The notes under the pieces: model-generated
The model's database searches: none
What the model was told of the DNA's origin: nothing
The model's input: only the letters and a program-made list of their open reading frames with translations
Assembly: GCA_036583965.1 (NCBI GenBank)
Contig: JAZBQD010000014.1
Coordinates: 27,943,490 to 28,007,489 of the forward strand
Reading direction: 5' to 3'
Length of the DNA: 64,000 nt
Source: Prunella strophiata
Taxonomy: Eukaryota; Chordata; Aves; Passeriformes; Prunellidae
Shown here: positions 1 to 11,086 of the stretch, piece by piece
Position numbering within the stretch: position 1 is the stretch's first letter
How the letters are laid out: the number at the start of each line of letters is the position of its first letter
Position numbers and translations under genes: made by a program

Positions 1-193
1 CATCATCCATTAAATTATCCTACCTCTGGGCTAGCTCTCTGGGGGGGCGTGGATCCACTGGTTTTTCACATTGCCTGAACCATATCATATTAGTGAGAAC
101 TAATTAGATATTAGGCCAGGGGTAGTTTTAGACAGGAAACCTCGCCTTGAGCTGTACCTGCCAAACATCCCTTTGGCTGCTCTGGTTTCCTAG

Positions 194-990
194 TTCTGGC
201 CATCGAGCTGCTCGCCGCCTGCCAGGGCATTGAATTCCTCCGCCCTCTGAGAACAACAACCCCATTGGAGAAGGTCTACGACCTTGTGCGCTCTGTGGTG
301 AGGTAAGAGCAGACAAACACTGTCCCCAGAGGTTGCCTGCCTGGAGAGCAGCTGCTGCAGTGGGGGTTAATGTTTGCCCAATGTCTCGCTACAGGCCCTG
401 GATAAAGGATCGCTTCATGGCCCCAGACATTGAAGCAGCTCACAGGCTGCTCGTGGAGCAGAAGGCAAGTACTGGCTTTTGGCTCCTGCATAGGATTGTC
501 TAGAATCTTTTTTCTTTGTCCATGCCAGCTGCTGTTTTTGCTGCTCTTCATGGTCAAGTAGTTTTGTAGCAGTGGTAGTGACTCTCCCCCAACTATTGCA
601 CACAGAGCATTAGCCTGGTAACAAGACAAGACAAAGTATTTTTGCCTTGAATCCTTTCACCTTGTGCCATTGGAGCTGTATCCTTTCCCATCCAGTTGTC
701 AACTCCCTCCACATGTTCTTCCCTAAACCTTGCTCTATCTGCCTCTCTGGTTCTGCTCCTCTCATACAGCATATCCCACCCAATAACTTTTCTTCAGAGT
801 TTAGTGAACTCATGCATTGATGTCTTAGTTGACCTTTTCTTTGACTCTGCTGTTTCACATTCTCATTCCGCAGGTGTGGGAAGTGGCTAAACCTTACATT
901 GAAAAGTACAGGAGGGAACACATCCCTGAATCGACGACCAATTTCACCTACAGCTTTCTCCCTGGGATCGCTGAGAATGAGTGCAGATGA
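194..990 (+). CDS. HAL: Histidine ammonia-lyase, last three coding exons (5' part lies outside the window)
   Basis: HAL is the cytosolic enzyme that deaminates L-histidine to urocanate, the first step of histidine breakdown. Three exons join in frame: 194-302, 395-464 and 874-990 with stop TGA at 988-990. They encode about 97 C-terminal residues, including [37 protein letters not shown] and [20 protein letters not shown], which I recognise as the conserved C-terminal helical part of vertebrate HAL. The MIO-forming Ala-Ser-Gly active site is upstream, outside the window. The first exon opens after a TAG acceptor at 191-193 with two bases of a split codon. Intron 303-394 is short (92 bp, GT-AG). 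Intron 465-873 starts with GC instead of GT (AAG|GCAAGT) and ends in CAG. The last 19 residues after HIPES do not resemble the mammalian tail I recall and may be lineage-specific. AMDHD1, a later enzyme of the same pathway, lies convergently downstream. Confidence 0.93.
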
Positions 991-3467
991 TAGTCATGAC
1001 CACAGGCACCAGAATGAACTTTAAGAGTTGTGATCCTATGGAAGAGAGCAGATCCTTTCCAGAACCTTTCCTGAGTATGGCCGTTCTACTCAAACTCAGT
1101 GTGGTTTCTCCAGGAGACCTAGAGGACCTGACTGTCTAGCTCAAGCACAAATAGATAGTAAAGAAAAGTCTCACTGCTTTCCTCATGTGTAAAAGACAAC
1201 TTTGTCATGATAGTGTGGTTTTGACTGAATTTCATGAACTTCTGAATACAAATCATTCAGACTCCTGATGAAACCAGTATTTGTTTTGTCAACATTTCGT
1301 TTGTTTCCCTTCCATCTGTGCCAATGATACCAAACAGCCTAAGTTTGATATTCTTACCTTTTTTCTCCCCCTTTGGGTAACTGCTATGATCCCCTTCATT
1401 TTGCCACAAGCAAGATTATCTTTACACTTAGTTCTTCTCTTTTGCAGATCATATGTGAGGTATAGGCTCCTGTATAACAGGAGTATTTTTAGAGCAGGTG
1501 CTTCACAAATCAGGAAAGCTGTGTGCATAGGAATCACTGGAGATAACTGCTCCAGAACAAATATATTATATTCTGGTGGATGGACTACATTTAATGCAGC
1601 TTTCCAAGAGCTATGGGCTCACACCTGCAGTCAATAAATTGGGGCTTCACATACAGCTGTAGCAATCTGTTTTCCTGTCACGTGCGTGATGATGAAAATG
1701 TAAAGCAAAAGCTTAATTTGGAAGTAAGCAGGACAGGTGACACAGGGGCCAGAAAAGGGGGAAGAGGAGGTGTAGGACTAGTGCATGCGAACCAGTGCTG
1801 AGGTGATACCACCAAAATCTACACTCCCATGGCTCCCCAGGTCTCTGCCTGTCTGCCAGGGGCCCTGTCCCCACAGATGGGATCATGACTGAGTGTGCTC
1901 TGTGTCACAACACTGACCTCTGGCACAGGCTTTATTTTGCAAGGGAAGAGTCAGGACATGGGTTTCACCTCATGGTGCAGTGGTGACATGGCAGTACTGA
2001 TCTGGCTGAGGGGCATTCAGAGCAAGCTGAAAGCCTCCCCAGGCTATTGGCTATGTTAAATGTGCCCTTCAGGAGAGGGCTAGAAGGTTGCCAAATGCCC
2101 TGGGCATTCAGAGAAGAGATTCTGGGCTCTGCTTCCCACTCACCTCTGCTTTTGGCTGCCTGGGATCAAGGGAGCCCCAGCACACACTGCAGCATGGTGG
2201 ACTCAGGTTTTGCACCGTGCCTGTGCAGAACTGAGAGGCATCCTGCATTTAAGAAATGCCTGTGCTCCTTCCCTGACAGCCTTCCCAAAGCCCTGTATAA
2301 ACATTATTTATGAAGGTTGTCTTGGGCAGAACAGACTGTGCAATCACATACTTGGGATGTTCTTTCAAGCTTCATAAAACAAAATTCCATGCCCACATCT
2401 GGTACAACATCTGCTTGCAGGAAAACACGTCAGGTGGCAGGAATGCTATTACATTGTTTTAAAAACTGATTTGGTTGGCTAGCCTGGATCAAATAAAGCA
2501 TGAAGAAAGATACTACAGGGGATGGCTTGCAGATTTTGGGAGTTAACAGATGTTCTCAAGGCTCAGGGAGATCAGAAGGTCATAATAATGCTCATACATG
2601 TTCATGATGGCTTTCAAATACCTGTTAATCAGAATGAGACCATTGTCCCTCCTCAAGGGTCTGGTTCACTAAAGCACTCTGCTCTGTATCACAGGTTATG
2701 TCACCTGCTTATATCAATAATTATTTTTGATGTGAAGTTCTTCGTGCTTGTCAGGTGCAATTTTATGACTTCACCTTCAGAAAGTAAATTCCTTTTGCTT
2801 CTGCAGCCACCATCCATTTGAAAATTTGAAGAAAAGACCATGGGTATTCAAAGAACCTCCTGTCCCAGACCCTCTGCTTAAATACTGCAAAAGCTTAAAT
2901 TCTCCAGAGCTGTATCATCCTTTTTTCTACATACAGCATTCCTAAATGATGTTACAAGCTGGGGGGCAAAAAAGCAGTAGTTGAAAGAGAAATGAAAGAG
3001 TGCTTTTAAAAAGTTAGGCTCCTAAGTTTCAACATGGCTTTGAGTAAAATTATCTTACTTAATTTACCAGAATCACATTCAAAATTCCACAAAGAAATAT
3101 ATCTCATGTTATTTCAGATTCAACCTAGAATAAACAAAATTAGGTCTTTTCTGGAACATCTGTATGATACTACATGTCTGCCTACACAGTCAAGGGCCAT
3201 CCCAAATGTACATGCCTGAGCCCCTGGCCCTCTGTCACAGGTTACTTAACATCACACTCCCCAGTAAATCTTACCTGGATCCAAACTCTGTTTATCCATT
3301 GCCAATTTGGGTTGTTTACAAATATTATAATATTATAGATTGATTATATAGGAAAACATTTTGGAAACTGTCTTATTTAAGATGGATACAATTAGAAATT
3401 ATTTTTTTGTGCTGGAAAGAAGGACAATGGACATGGAGATGCACCAAATGGGTAATGCTTGGTAAGG
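991..3467. other. HAL 3'UTR and HAL-AMDHD1 tail-to-tail spacer
   Basis: No coding exon is recognisable here; the small ORFs lack family features. The HAL 3'UTR must start at 991. Forward AATAAA hexamers occur at 1633-1638 and 2492-2497 and are candidate HAL polyadenylation signals; which is used cannot be told from sequence. The rest is ordinary AT-rich spacer. Confidence 0.6.
1633..1638 (+). promoter_or_regulatory. Candidate HAL polyadenylation signal AATAAA
   Basis: This is the first canonical AATAAA downstream of the HAL stop, about 640 bp into the presumed 3'UTR. A second lies at 2492-2497. RNA 3'-end data would decide between them. Confidence 0.4.
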
Positions 3468-3473
3468 TTTATT
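3468..3473 (-). promoter_or_regulatory. Candidate AMDHD1 polyadenylation signal AATAAA
   Basis: Reading in reverse, AATAAA lies about 122 bp after the AMDHD1 stop codon. It is the first canonical hexamer in the 3'UTR and implies a short 3'UTR of about 140-150 nt. Confidence 0.5.
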
Positions 3474-3594
3474 TGAATAAGAGTAAGGTGAGCAGGCAAA
3501 CAATTTACCAGTAAATACAAATCTGATTAGTCTGTTGCTTTGAAATGCTCCATGCTAATTTGATTTTAGTAGCTCACTAAACTACTGCCTTCTC

Positions 3595-6500
3595 TCAGTA
3601 ACTGCTCATTGTCTCACACCTCTCATTTTCATAGATGACTTTTCCTTTAACTATAACGTAGTTGATCAATGCTTCATGTCCACCAAACTGGTAAATCAAG
3701 TGCTCCCACCTAAAAAGACAAGATGTTTAAGAATATATAAACTTGCATAAGAGCAGGTCACATGCCCAGCATACCTGGCAATTTTATAAGATTTGTTTGA
3801 AAATGGGAAAACACTATTCCATGTCTACATGTTGTCTCTTGCTCCATGAATACAGTGAGTCTATCAGTAGAGAATTTAGTCCACAAAACAGACACATATT
3901 ATCTCTAGGTAATTTGTAGTTAGGCATGGACTACTTGTAATAACAGCCCCAAAAGTCTTAGGCTTTATTTTCCACTGGAGTAACTAAGGAAGATGAAAGT
4001 GGGTCTGAAATGCCACCAGTGTCCCTTTCTTCAGTGAAGATAACTAAGGTTAAAGTACATTTCAAATGCCAGTTGGAGAACAAACCTTGATGAATTTATG
4101 ATAAGAAGATCCCCCTGCTTGCCGACCTCCAAGGAGCCATGTGTGTCTGATTTGCCCAGAGCATAAGCTGCATTAATGGTGGCAGCTGCCAGTGCTTCAT
4201 TCATTGACATCTTCATGTTCACACAGGCCAGATGCATCACCATAGGCTAGTAGGCAAGGAAGGGGACAATGGGAGTCACCAGGAACACAAAGCTGTTTAT
4301 GCTTCAAATCCCTAAGCACTCTCCTTTTTCCTTGCACAACAGAAGGAGCTGTTTTGTACAACAAAAATTTTGCCAAATCTAAAATGAGAACTCTAAAATC
4401 AGTAGCTTTGAGAGCATTTTGAATAGGCCTCTCAGTGCATATGAAGGATGGAACCCATTCTGGTTCCAAGAATTTCTGGCAAAAACTACCAGTACACACA
4501 AACAAACACAGACAGCTGTCTGCATGGGGCAGGCAGCTCTCCTTGTGCACATGAAACCAGTTTAAAGATCTATACACAAGTTGTACCAGTAAGAAATTTC
4601 ATAATTCTATGGTTTCAGTATTAGGATTGTCTTACCATTGAATAACAGTATGCATTAGGATTAAAGTCACTGCCAAGAGCAACTATAACACCTTCTTCCA
4701 ACATTTTTCTAGCTTGAGGTTGCTTCAGTCTAGTGGGAAAAATAAACTTATCAGTACAATTTGCTTATTTATCATACAATGATTTACAAGGGCAAAAGTC
4801 ATCTCTCAGTTTGGCTACATTCATGTATTCAGTTACACTGATCCTTATGGAGATGAAAGCCCAAATTCTCCTCTTGCATCCCTACCTACCACCCTATGGA
4901 CAACATAAACGGGAAGTGTGAGCCACAGCTTTTGCAGCAACTGCATGTGGCACCAGCCAGTGTCAACCATCAGGCTCCAGAAATTCTGGTATTTATCCAG
5001 ACCTCAGCCACTTAAGAATTTACAAGATAAAAATCTTCATTTGTGAAAAAAAACCTAATTTTCTAGTTCTTAGAGCTTCAAAGACAGGCTTCAAAATATG
5101 AGCAGTGGCACATGCAATGCAATAGTCCCTTCCTGATTTTTGAGTCTGTGAGTTCAGTATGCATACATTAGAGATCTTTGCACTTAGCAATTATAATGCA
5201 AAAGATGTTTCCCATAACTTCAGTATCTGGAATAGACATTTCAAAATTGTTCAGCCCTTGGATTAATCTGTGTAGGTGTTTGCAGGGTGGGTACTTGGAA
5301 ATATACTCTCTGGGAAGTTTTAGCCATAGCTGCCATAAAGCCACTCTGAATCTACTGTGAGACTTCTCAGCAATCTCACAGATTTTTGAGGATTTCCAGC
5401 AGAAATGAGACATAAGGAGGGAGGCTCATTATGTCAGTACGTGTGATTGCCTTCACTGACCCAGATCCTTAAGGCATAGATACACACTCATGCTTTTAGA
5501 TTAAAAGCCCCTCAAACCACACACATGGATTTGCAGTTACAGAAGTTTCCCTCCAATCTAGGAGCCCTACCTTAGCATGTAGGCTGTTGTTGGCAGAAGG
5601 ACAGCAGCACACTTAGCTCTTGCCATCGCCACAATACCTTCATCACTAACTTCTTCCAGGTGGCTGATGGCCCGGGCTCCTAGTTCAGCTCCAAGCTAAG
5701 GAAATTTTCAAGCAAATTACTCACTATTCTCAATTAATTCAGTTTAAAAAGTTGTTTCTAAACAACTGGAAGAGACAATTCACTATTAATGCAAAATATA
5801 CCAGAAGAGAAATAATAAAGAATGCTTGAAAGAGCAATCAGAACACAGAGACAAAATATTTGTTAATTTACTGCAGGAAAAGTTGATCACTTTATCCACC
5901 CATGGGGCAGAAGCACACCTTCAATGGTGTTTTTAACAGCCTAACACACAAACTATGTGAGAGCCATGGATGAAAACATTATCAACTCCTGCTCATAAAG
6001 GATCCATCAGAAAATAATTCACAAAACTGAATGCTGCCTTCAATGGGGAAGTCAAATAGGCTTTTATGATCAACCAAGTTTTTGGTTTGGTTGTTTTTTT
6101 TAACATAGAGCTTGGGCAGACCCCACAGGAAGGAAGCAATATTTAAATGATGGCAAAACATGGTGTCAAAGGGACTTTCTTTATCAAGATATTTGGGAAC
6201 CCAGTCTTGACTAAACCACCTCTCTCAGGGTGCTCAGATATATCTGAGTAATGAGACCGTTGAGTGTGCTCACTGCAGTTTGGCTTGTTGCTTCTAACAG
6301 GACATTTAACAAAAAAATATTTTTCAAGTTGCACAGAAACCATGTTTTTGTCATTCTTGGGTGCATCCACCTTCCCAATCTGTATCCCATGTGGAAGATA
6401 AGCAAAGTCAATGTTTGATTAGCCCGTGCACGTTGGTCCCAGAGGTCAAGGCTTCCTCCCATGTCCTTACCTCCAAAGCTGCACATGGACTGCTCTTCCT

Positions 6501-9500
6501 GCCATCTGTTTCTATCAGATGGTCTGTTTCATAAAGGCTTAGAAAAGACAACCTCAGTTTTGAAAACTGCAATTCTTTCACAGACTGGGCTCTCACAGGA
6601 GCAAAAATTAATGTTCAGGAAGACGTACCTCAGCAGATTTCATCGGATGCAGTTCATCACCATGGAAGTTAATTTGTAACCCTATATCTTTTCCAGCTTG
6701 AAGTATTCTCCTTGTAGACTCCAGATCAAAGACTCCCTTCTCACAGAACACATCTATATTGTTAACATGTACTTCACCACTTAGTTTGAGTTCTTTCAGT
6801 TTAGGAAGGTGGTTATTGATAATGTCATCTGTGGCTTCAGTAGCAGTTTTCCCTCTAACAAAAAGGAAATGTTACAGAGCTGTATGAGTAACATCCTTGA
6901 AGCCTGGCACACACTCAAGCCATACATGCAATAACTGAATTACTTAGGAAATGATGTAAATATGAATCCCTCAAAAAAACTTCAAATTAAAAAATTAAGC
7001 CCCATTGTAATTCATGTATTCCCCAACATGAGTTACTTTCCATTCAAAGAATATTAGAGTGTATTACTGAATGTTTTTAATAAGGTTGGTATCTTAGATG
7101 CTAACAAAGATATGGGATACTTTAAAACAAATTTTTCTGCTTTCCTATTCATATACTCTGACCTCTTTATACTGTATTCTAAAACACAACTTTTAAAATA
7201 TGTAAATGATCATTTAACTATGTTAAATGGTATTCATACAATATTTTTATGCAAATATCAAAGGGCATATGCAGTATAAGTCATTATTTTTAATTTACCT
7301 CTCTTCCTCTCCTCAGTCCTCTAAATTTTAGTAGAACTTCCTGAAAGAAGTAGTTGATGCCTTCAGCTGATTTTAGTTACTTTATTCTTAACCATCTTCC
7401 AATTACTGAAGATGATACAGGATTCATTTTCCACAGTTAGACTGACAAAAGATAATTTACCATCCTGCTCCCAATACACTGAAATCTGGTAACATGAAGA
7501 TGTTATTTTCATCATAGCAAAATGAAAATCTGAAGTGAGAAAGGATTTTTATGATATGTCTACTTGAGCCATCAGAATATTGGATTAAACACAGCTCAAT
7601 CTTCATCTCATAGCTATAAGATGTATGCAAGTCTTCATTGCATGGAAACATAATTAAACTTTGTCTATGGAACTATATAAATATTAAATATGGTCTTTTT
7701 GTTGTTATTTGGCCAAAATAAAATCTCATGGCAGAGACCAAGCATGAAGGATAGCAGCAAACACAAGCAGAAAAACTTTCTGTGTTATGTTCAGTGTGAG
7801 CACCAGCTAGAGACAGGGGCTCTGGGCTAAGCCTATGCTGGCATTTAGGGGTCACTAAATAATGCTGCCCTGCCTTCCTTCAAATTACAGTTTAGGAGAG
7901 CTTCCTATAAATATTGGCTGAAAAAGTTGTTCCTGAAAAACTGCTGTTTTTCAAGCATTGTATTTTAGGAATGAGGCAGAAGAAACCAGTTTTCAATGCA
8001 AAGCAGCAGCCCTTAACAAGAGCAAGGAAAGCCAGTTACTTGGGCACGGCGTGCGCTCCGCAGTACGTGGAGGAAATGCCGACATCCATGGATTTCCGGG
8101 CACGCTCGATCACCCTGAGCATTTTGAGCTCGCTTTCCAAGTCCAAGCCGTACCCACTCTTGCACTCCACCAGGGTGGATCCTGCCCTGAGCATGCGGCC
8201 GAGGCGCTGCTGGAGGGTGGCGAGCAGCTCGTCCTCCGAGGCCTTCCGAGTGTGCTCCACGGTGAAATGGATTCCTCCCCCAGCCTGGTGGATCTCCATA
8301 TAGGATGCACCTGCCAGCTTGGGTTAAAGAAAAGAAAACAAAAACCACCCCCCAGACAATTAGCTATGAACAGTGATTTTTCCGTCCAAGAGATACTGCA
8401 AAGTGCCTCGAGGTCTCTTTGCAGTGAGACAAAGAGAGGAGAAAAAAATCCCCCTTAATTCTTCCTCCCTCCCCCTTTTCTTCTCTCCCTTCCACTTAAG
8501 TGAAGAAATGTTGTAAGAAGCAGCATAAAGAGAATTACTCTGAAGATCTGCTTTGCCCTGAGTCCAAGGGGAAAACCCATTTCTAGCTCAAAATTCATTT
8601 GTGTGGAAAAGAAAAAGGAAGGAAAAAAATCAAGACTTAGATCATAATAGAAGGTGGCACTCCTGTATTGCTTCAATTAATGCAGAAATATATCAATGGT
8701 GGCTGCAAAGGATGCAGGTACGCTCCTCTCTCAGCCTATCAGTATTCAAAAATCCTCCATCCTCCCTCAGGCAGATTATCTGACAGAAATTATGTATTCT
8801 TCTATAAAAGAAAGATGAAAGTCACTAGGAAGTAGAAACAGTCATATATTAAAAAAAAATAAATAAAAAAGGAGAAAGAAAAATCCATCTGTGTAATTTT
8901 ATGCTGTTACCTTCATTGCAAACTCATGAACCCTATCACCAGCCCACACTGGATGTGTATGTGCATCTACCAGGCCTAAAGAAAACAAAGTAAATGTACA
9001 CTTGAGTTACTTCACTGTGTAAGAGAAAATATTATGAACAAGCAAGCAAATTAAATAGACAGCAGAAGCTCCCCTAAATAGTCTCTATTGGTTAGAGGAA
9101 AAAAAAATCCAACCAGACAAATATCTAGGATTTTCTTCAGAGGCTATTAATTTTCTTTCAATTTTTTTTTAATGTTTGACACCTTAGGCAAAATGTCTTC
9201 AGGTAAATGCATCAGTTGGTGAGTTTGTCATGTTGTTTTGATAAAGTTTTCAAACTGTGAAAGAAAGGATAAATAACAAACTTTGAAAGAGTTCATTAGA
9301 CTTTAAGCCTGTACTCTTTAAAAAAAGGCAAATTGCTTAGGCTGGGCTTAGCACACTAGACTTCCTCTAGCAACACTTATTACAGTGGGAGCCTTTTCTA
9401 CAGGCTCTGAAACTGACACTGCTGAACGGCAACGCCACTGTAAGAGAAACAGGTCTGACAGCTCATGTACTAACACCACTTGGAGAGTTTAACATGCAAT

Positions 9501-10996
9501 GCACTTGCTCATCTTTTGGGGATTTTTTATCAGGCAAAGTTGCAGAATTTGTGACTTAAATCCCTTTTGCCTTCAAACAGCTGTGGGCAGGATGGACAGA
9601 CTGAGCTCTGCGGCCAAAAGGCTGATGGGCTGAGAGAGTGCAGAAAAGAGCAGTGAATCTGAAGAGTCACTCTGTGGGTCAGCCACATTCCTGTTGTGAT
9701 CTACGATACACAGGAACAGATCTACAGACAAAACAAGAGGAGACAGAGCTCCACCATGAAGCCCAAAAGAACCCTTGAATATCTCCAGTGAGGAAGACTC
9801 CACAGCCTCTCTGGGCAGCCTGTTCCAGTGCTCAGTCACCTGCACAGTAAAGAAGGTTTTCCTCATGCTCAGGTGGAACTTCCTGTGCATCAGTTTCTGC
9901 CCATTGCCTCTTGTCCTATTGCTTGACGCCACTGAGAAGAGCCTGGAAACATCCCCTGGGCATCCCCCACTTCAGATACTTACAGATTTTGGTGAGGTCC
10001 CCTTTCAGCTGTCTCTTCTTGAGGTTGAACAGACCAAACTCTCTCAGTGTCATCTTATAAGAGATGCTTCATACCCTTCATAATCTCTATAGCCCTCCAC
10101 TGGACCCACTCCAGCAGCTCCATGTCTCTCTTACTGTGGAGCCCAGAAGTGGACACAGCACTCCAGATGTGTCTCACCAGGGCTGAGTAGAGTACCAGGA
10201 TCATGTCCCTTGACCTGCTGGCAGTGCTGCTCCTTTGTATCATGAAAACACACCTACCTGGTAACACACATTTCCCGGAGCAGTCAATTATCCTTTCAAA
10301 CGTTGCTTCTGAAAACTGATTGCGAATAACATCTGCCTGGCCCACGGCCTTGATGCAACCATCCCTGCAAAACACAGACAATGCACAAAGAACGTGTGAG
10401 CCTGTTTGAAAGTCAAGTGCTCGACGACAGAGCTCCTGGAAGAATAGGGGCAGGACCTTCAGGAGGACTGAAGATGCACACGTGGAGGTGGTTCGCTCAT
10501 TTTACAGACGCACAGCAAACACCGGGGTAATGCCATGCGTTTCAAGCTGTTTGCCATAACGCTTGTCCTCTGCTTAGATCCCTCTAATTCCGCTCTAACT
10601 CCTGCTAGGTAACACTGTTTTCCTCCTGTGGATCAGCGAGCACACAGCATCTACCCGCAGGGCACTCGTTCCCTCATCAAACCACACTGCCATCGCCTGC
10701 ACCTGGATCGTGCCCCGGCAAGCCGCAGCCCTTTGGGACTGCTCTCCCAGTGGAGCTGGAGGATGGTACCGGGGAGCCTGTGCTGCGCTCGGGGGATGCC
10801 CGCCGCCCCGCCGCCCGCTCCGGCCGTGCCGCAGCCGCGCCCGTGGCACTCACAGCCCCACCACCAGGCTGGCGGCGCGCAGCACGGCCACGCTGCGGGC
10901 GCCGTCCCGCCGCAGGAACGGCTCCCGCCGCCCGCACACCAGCACCAGCTGCTCGGCGTTCTGCAGCAGCAGCCGCTGCCGCTGCCGGCCCGCCAT
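3595..10996 (-). CDS. AMDHD1: Imidazolonepropionase (amidohydrolase domain containing 1), complete, 9 coding exons, 437 aa
   Basis: AMDHD1 hydrolyses 4-imidazolone-5-propanoate to N-formimino-L-glutamate, the third step of histidine degradation. It is the vertebrate counterpart of bacterial HutI. Coding exons in order on the reverse strand are 10996-10854, 10364-10258, 8975-8911, 8317-8040, 6854-6629, 5695-5571, 4729-4636, 4246-4086 and 3709-3595. All introns are GT-AG, and the phases join to 1314 nt, giving 437 residues against about 426 in human. The amidohydrolase metal site is intact: H89 and H91 in DAHTHP, H262 in [10 protein letters not shown] and D336 in [16 protein letters not shown] (H194) and [10 protein letters not shown] (H285) are also conserved. 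The start is fixed by an in-frame TGA 36 nt upstream (11030-11032) and a good context (gccATGg). Exon 4 is clearly more GC-rich than exons 5-9. A CR1 tail sits in intron 2. The promoter side abuts a 1.5-kb minisatellite. Confidence 0.97.
9760..10232 (-). mobile_element. CR1 LINE fragment in AMDHD1 intron 2
   Basis: The forward strand reads as the reverse complement of an avian CR1 3' region. It shows the familiar succession: CTGGGCAGCCTGTTCCAGTG, then CCTCTTGTCCTATTGCTTG, then a segment on pressured gene-like text ending in GGACACAGCACTCC and CTCACCAGGGCTGAGTA. The element is 5'-truncated and has the same orientation as AMDHD1. Its truncated end stops about 25-30 bp inside the intron from the exon 2 donor (10257). 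The peptide [20 protein letters not shown] in this stretch is a remnant of the CR1 reading frame, not a host gene. The limits are approximate. Confidence 0.85.
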
Positions 10997-11029
10997 GGCC
11001 GCGGACACCGAGCGCCGGGGCCGCTCGGC

Positions 11030-11032
11030 TCA
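11030..11032 (-). other. In-frame upstream stop that fixes the AMDHD1 start
   Basis: A reverse-strand TGA lies 12 codons upstream of the AMDHD1 ATG in the same frame. The long open frames of the neighbouring minisatellite therefore cannot be an N-terminal extension of AMDHD1. Confidence 0.9.
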
Positions 11033-11086
11033 AAGTCCCCCGGGGCGGCGCGGCCGAGCGCCCCTCCCGCCCCCGTCCTGCCCCGC

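Noticed and set aside
1281..1637. 118-residue forward ORF downstream of HAL
   Set aside because: It lies in the presumed HAL 3'UTR, has no family resemblance and ends at the candidate AATAAA; chance ORF.
7914..8458. Forward ORFs of 129 and 166 residues
   Set aside because: They are antisense shadows of AMDHD1 exon 4, whose reverse frame matches the amidohydrolase family and has proper splice sites.
9573..9932. 119-residue reverse ORF containing [20 protein letters not shown]
   Set aside because: The recognisable part belongs to a CR1 fragment; it is a transposon relic inside an AMDHD1 intron, not a host gene.
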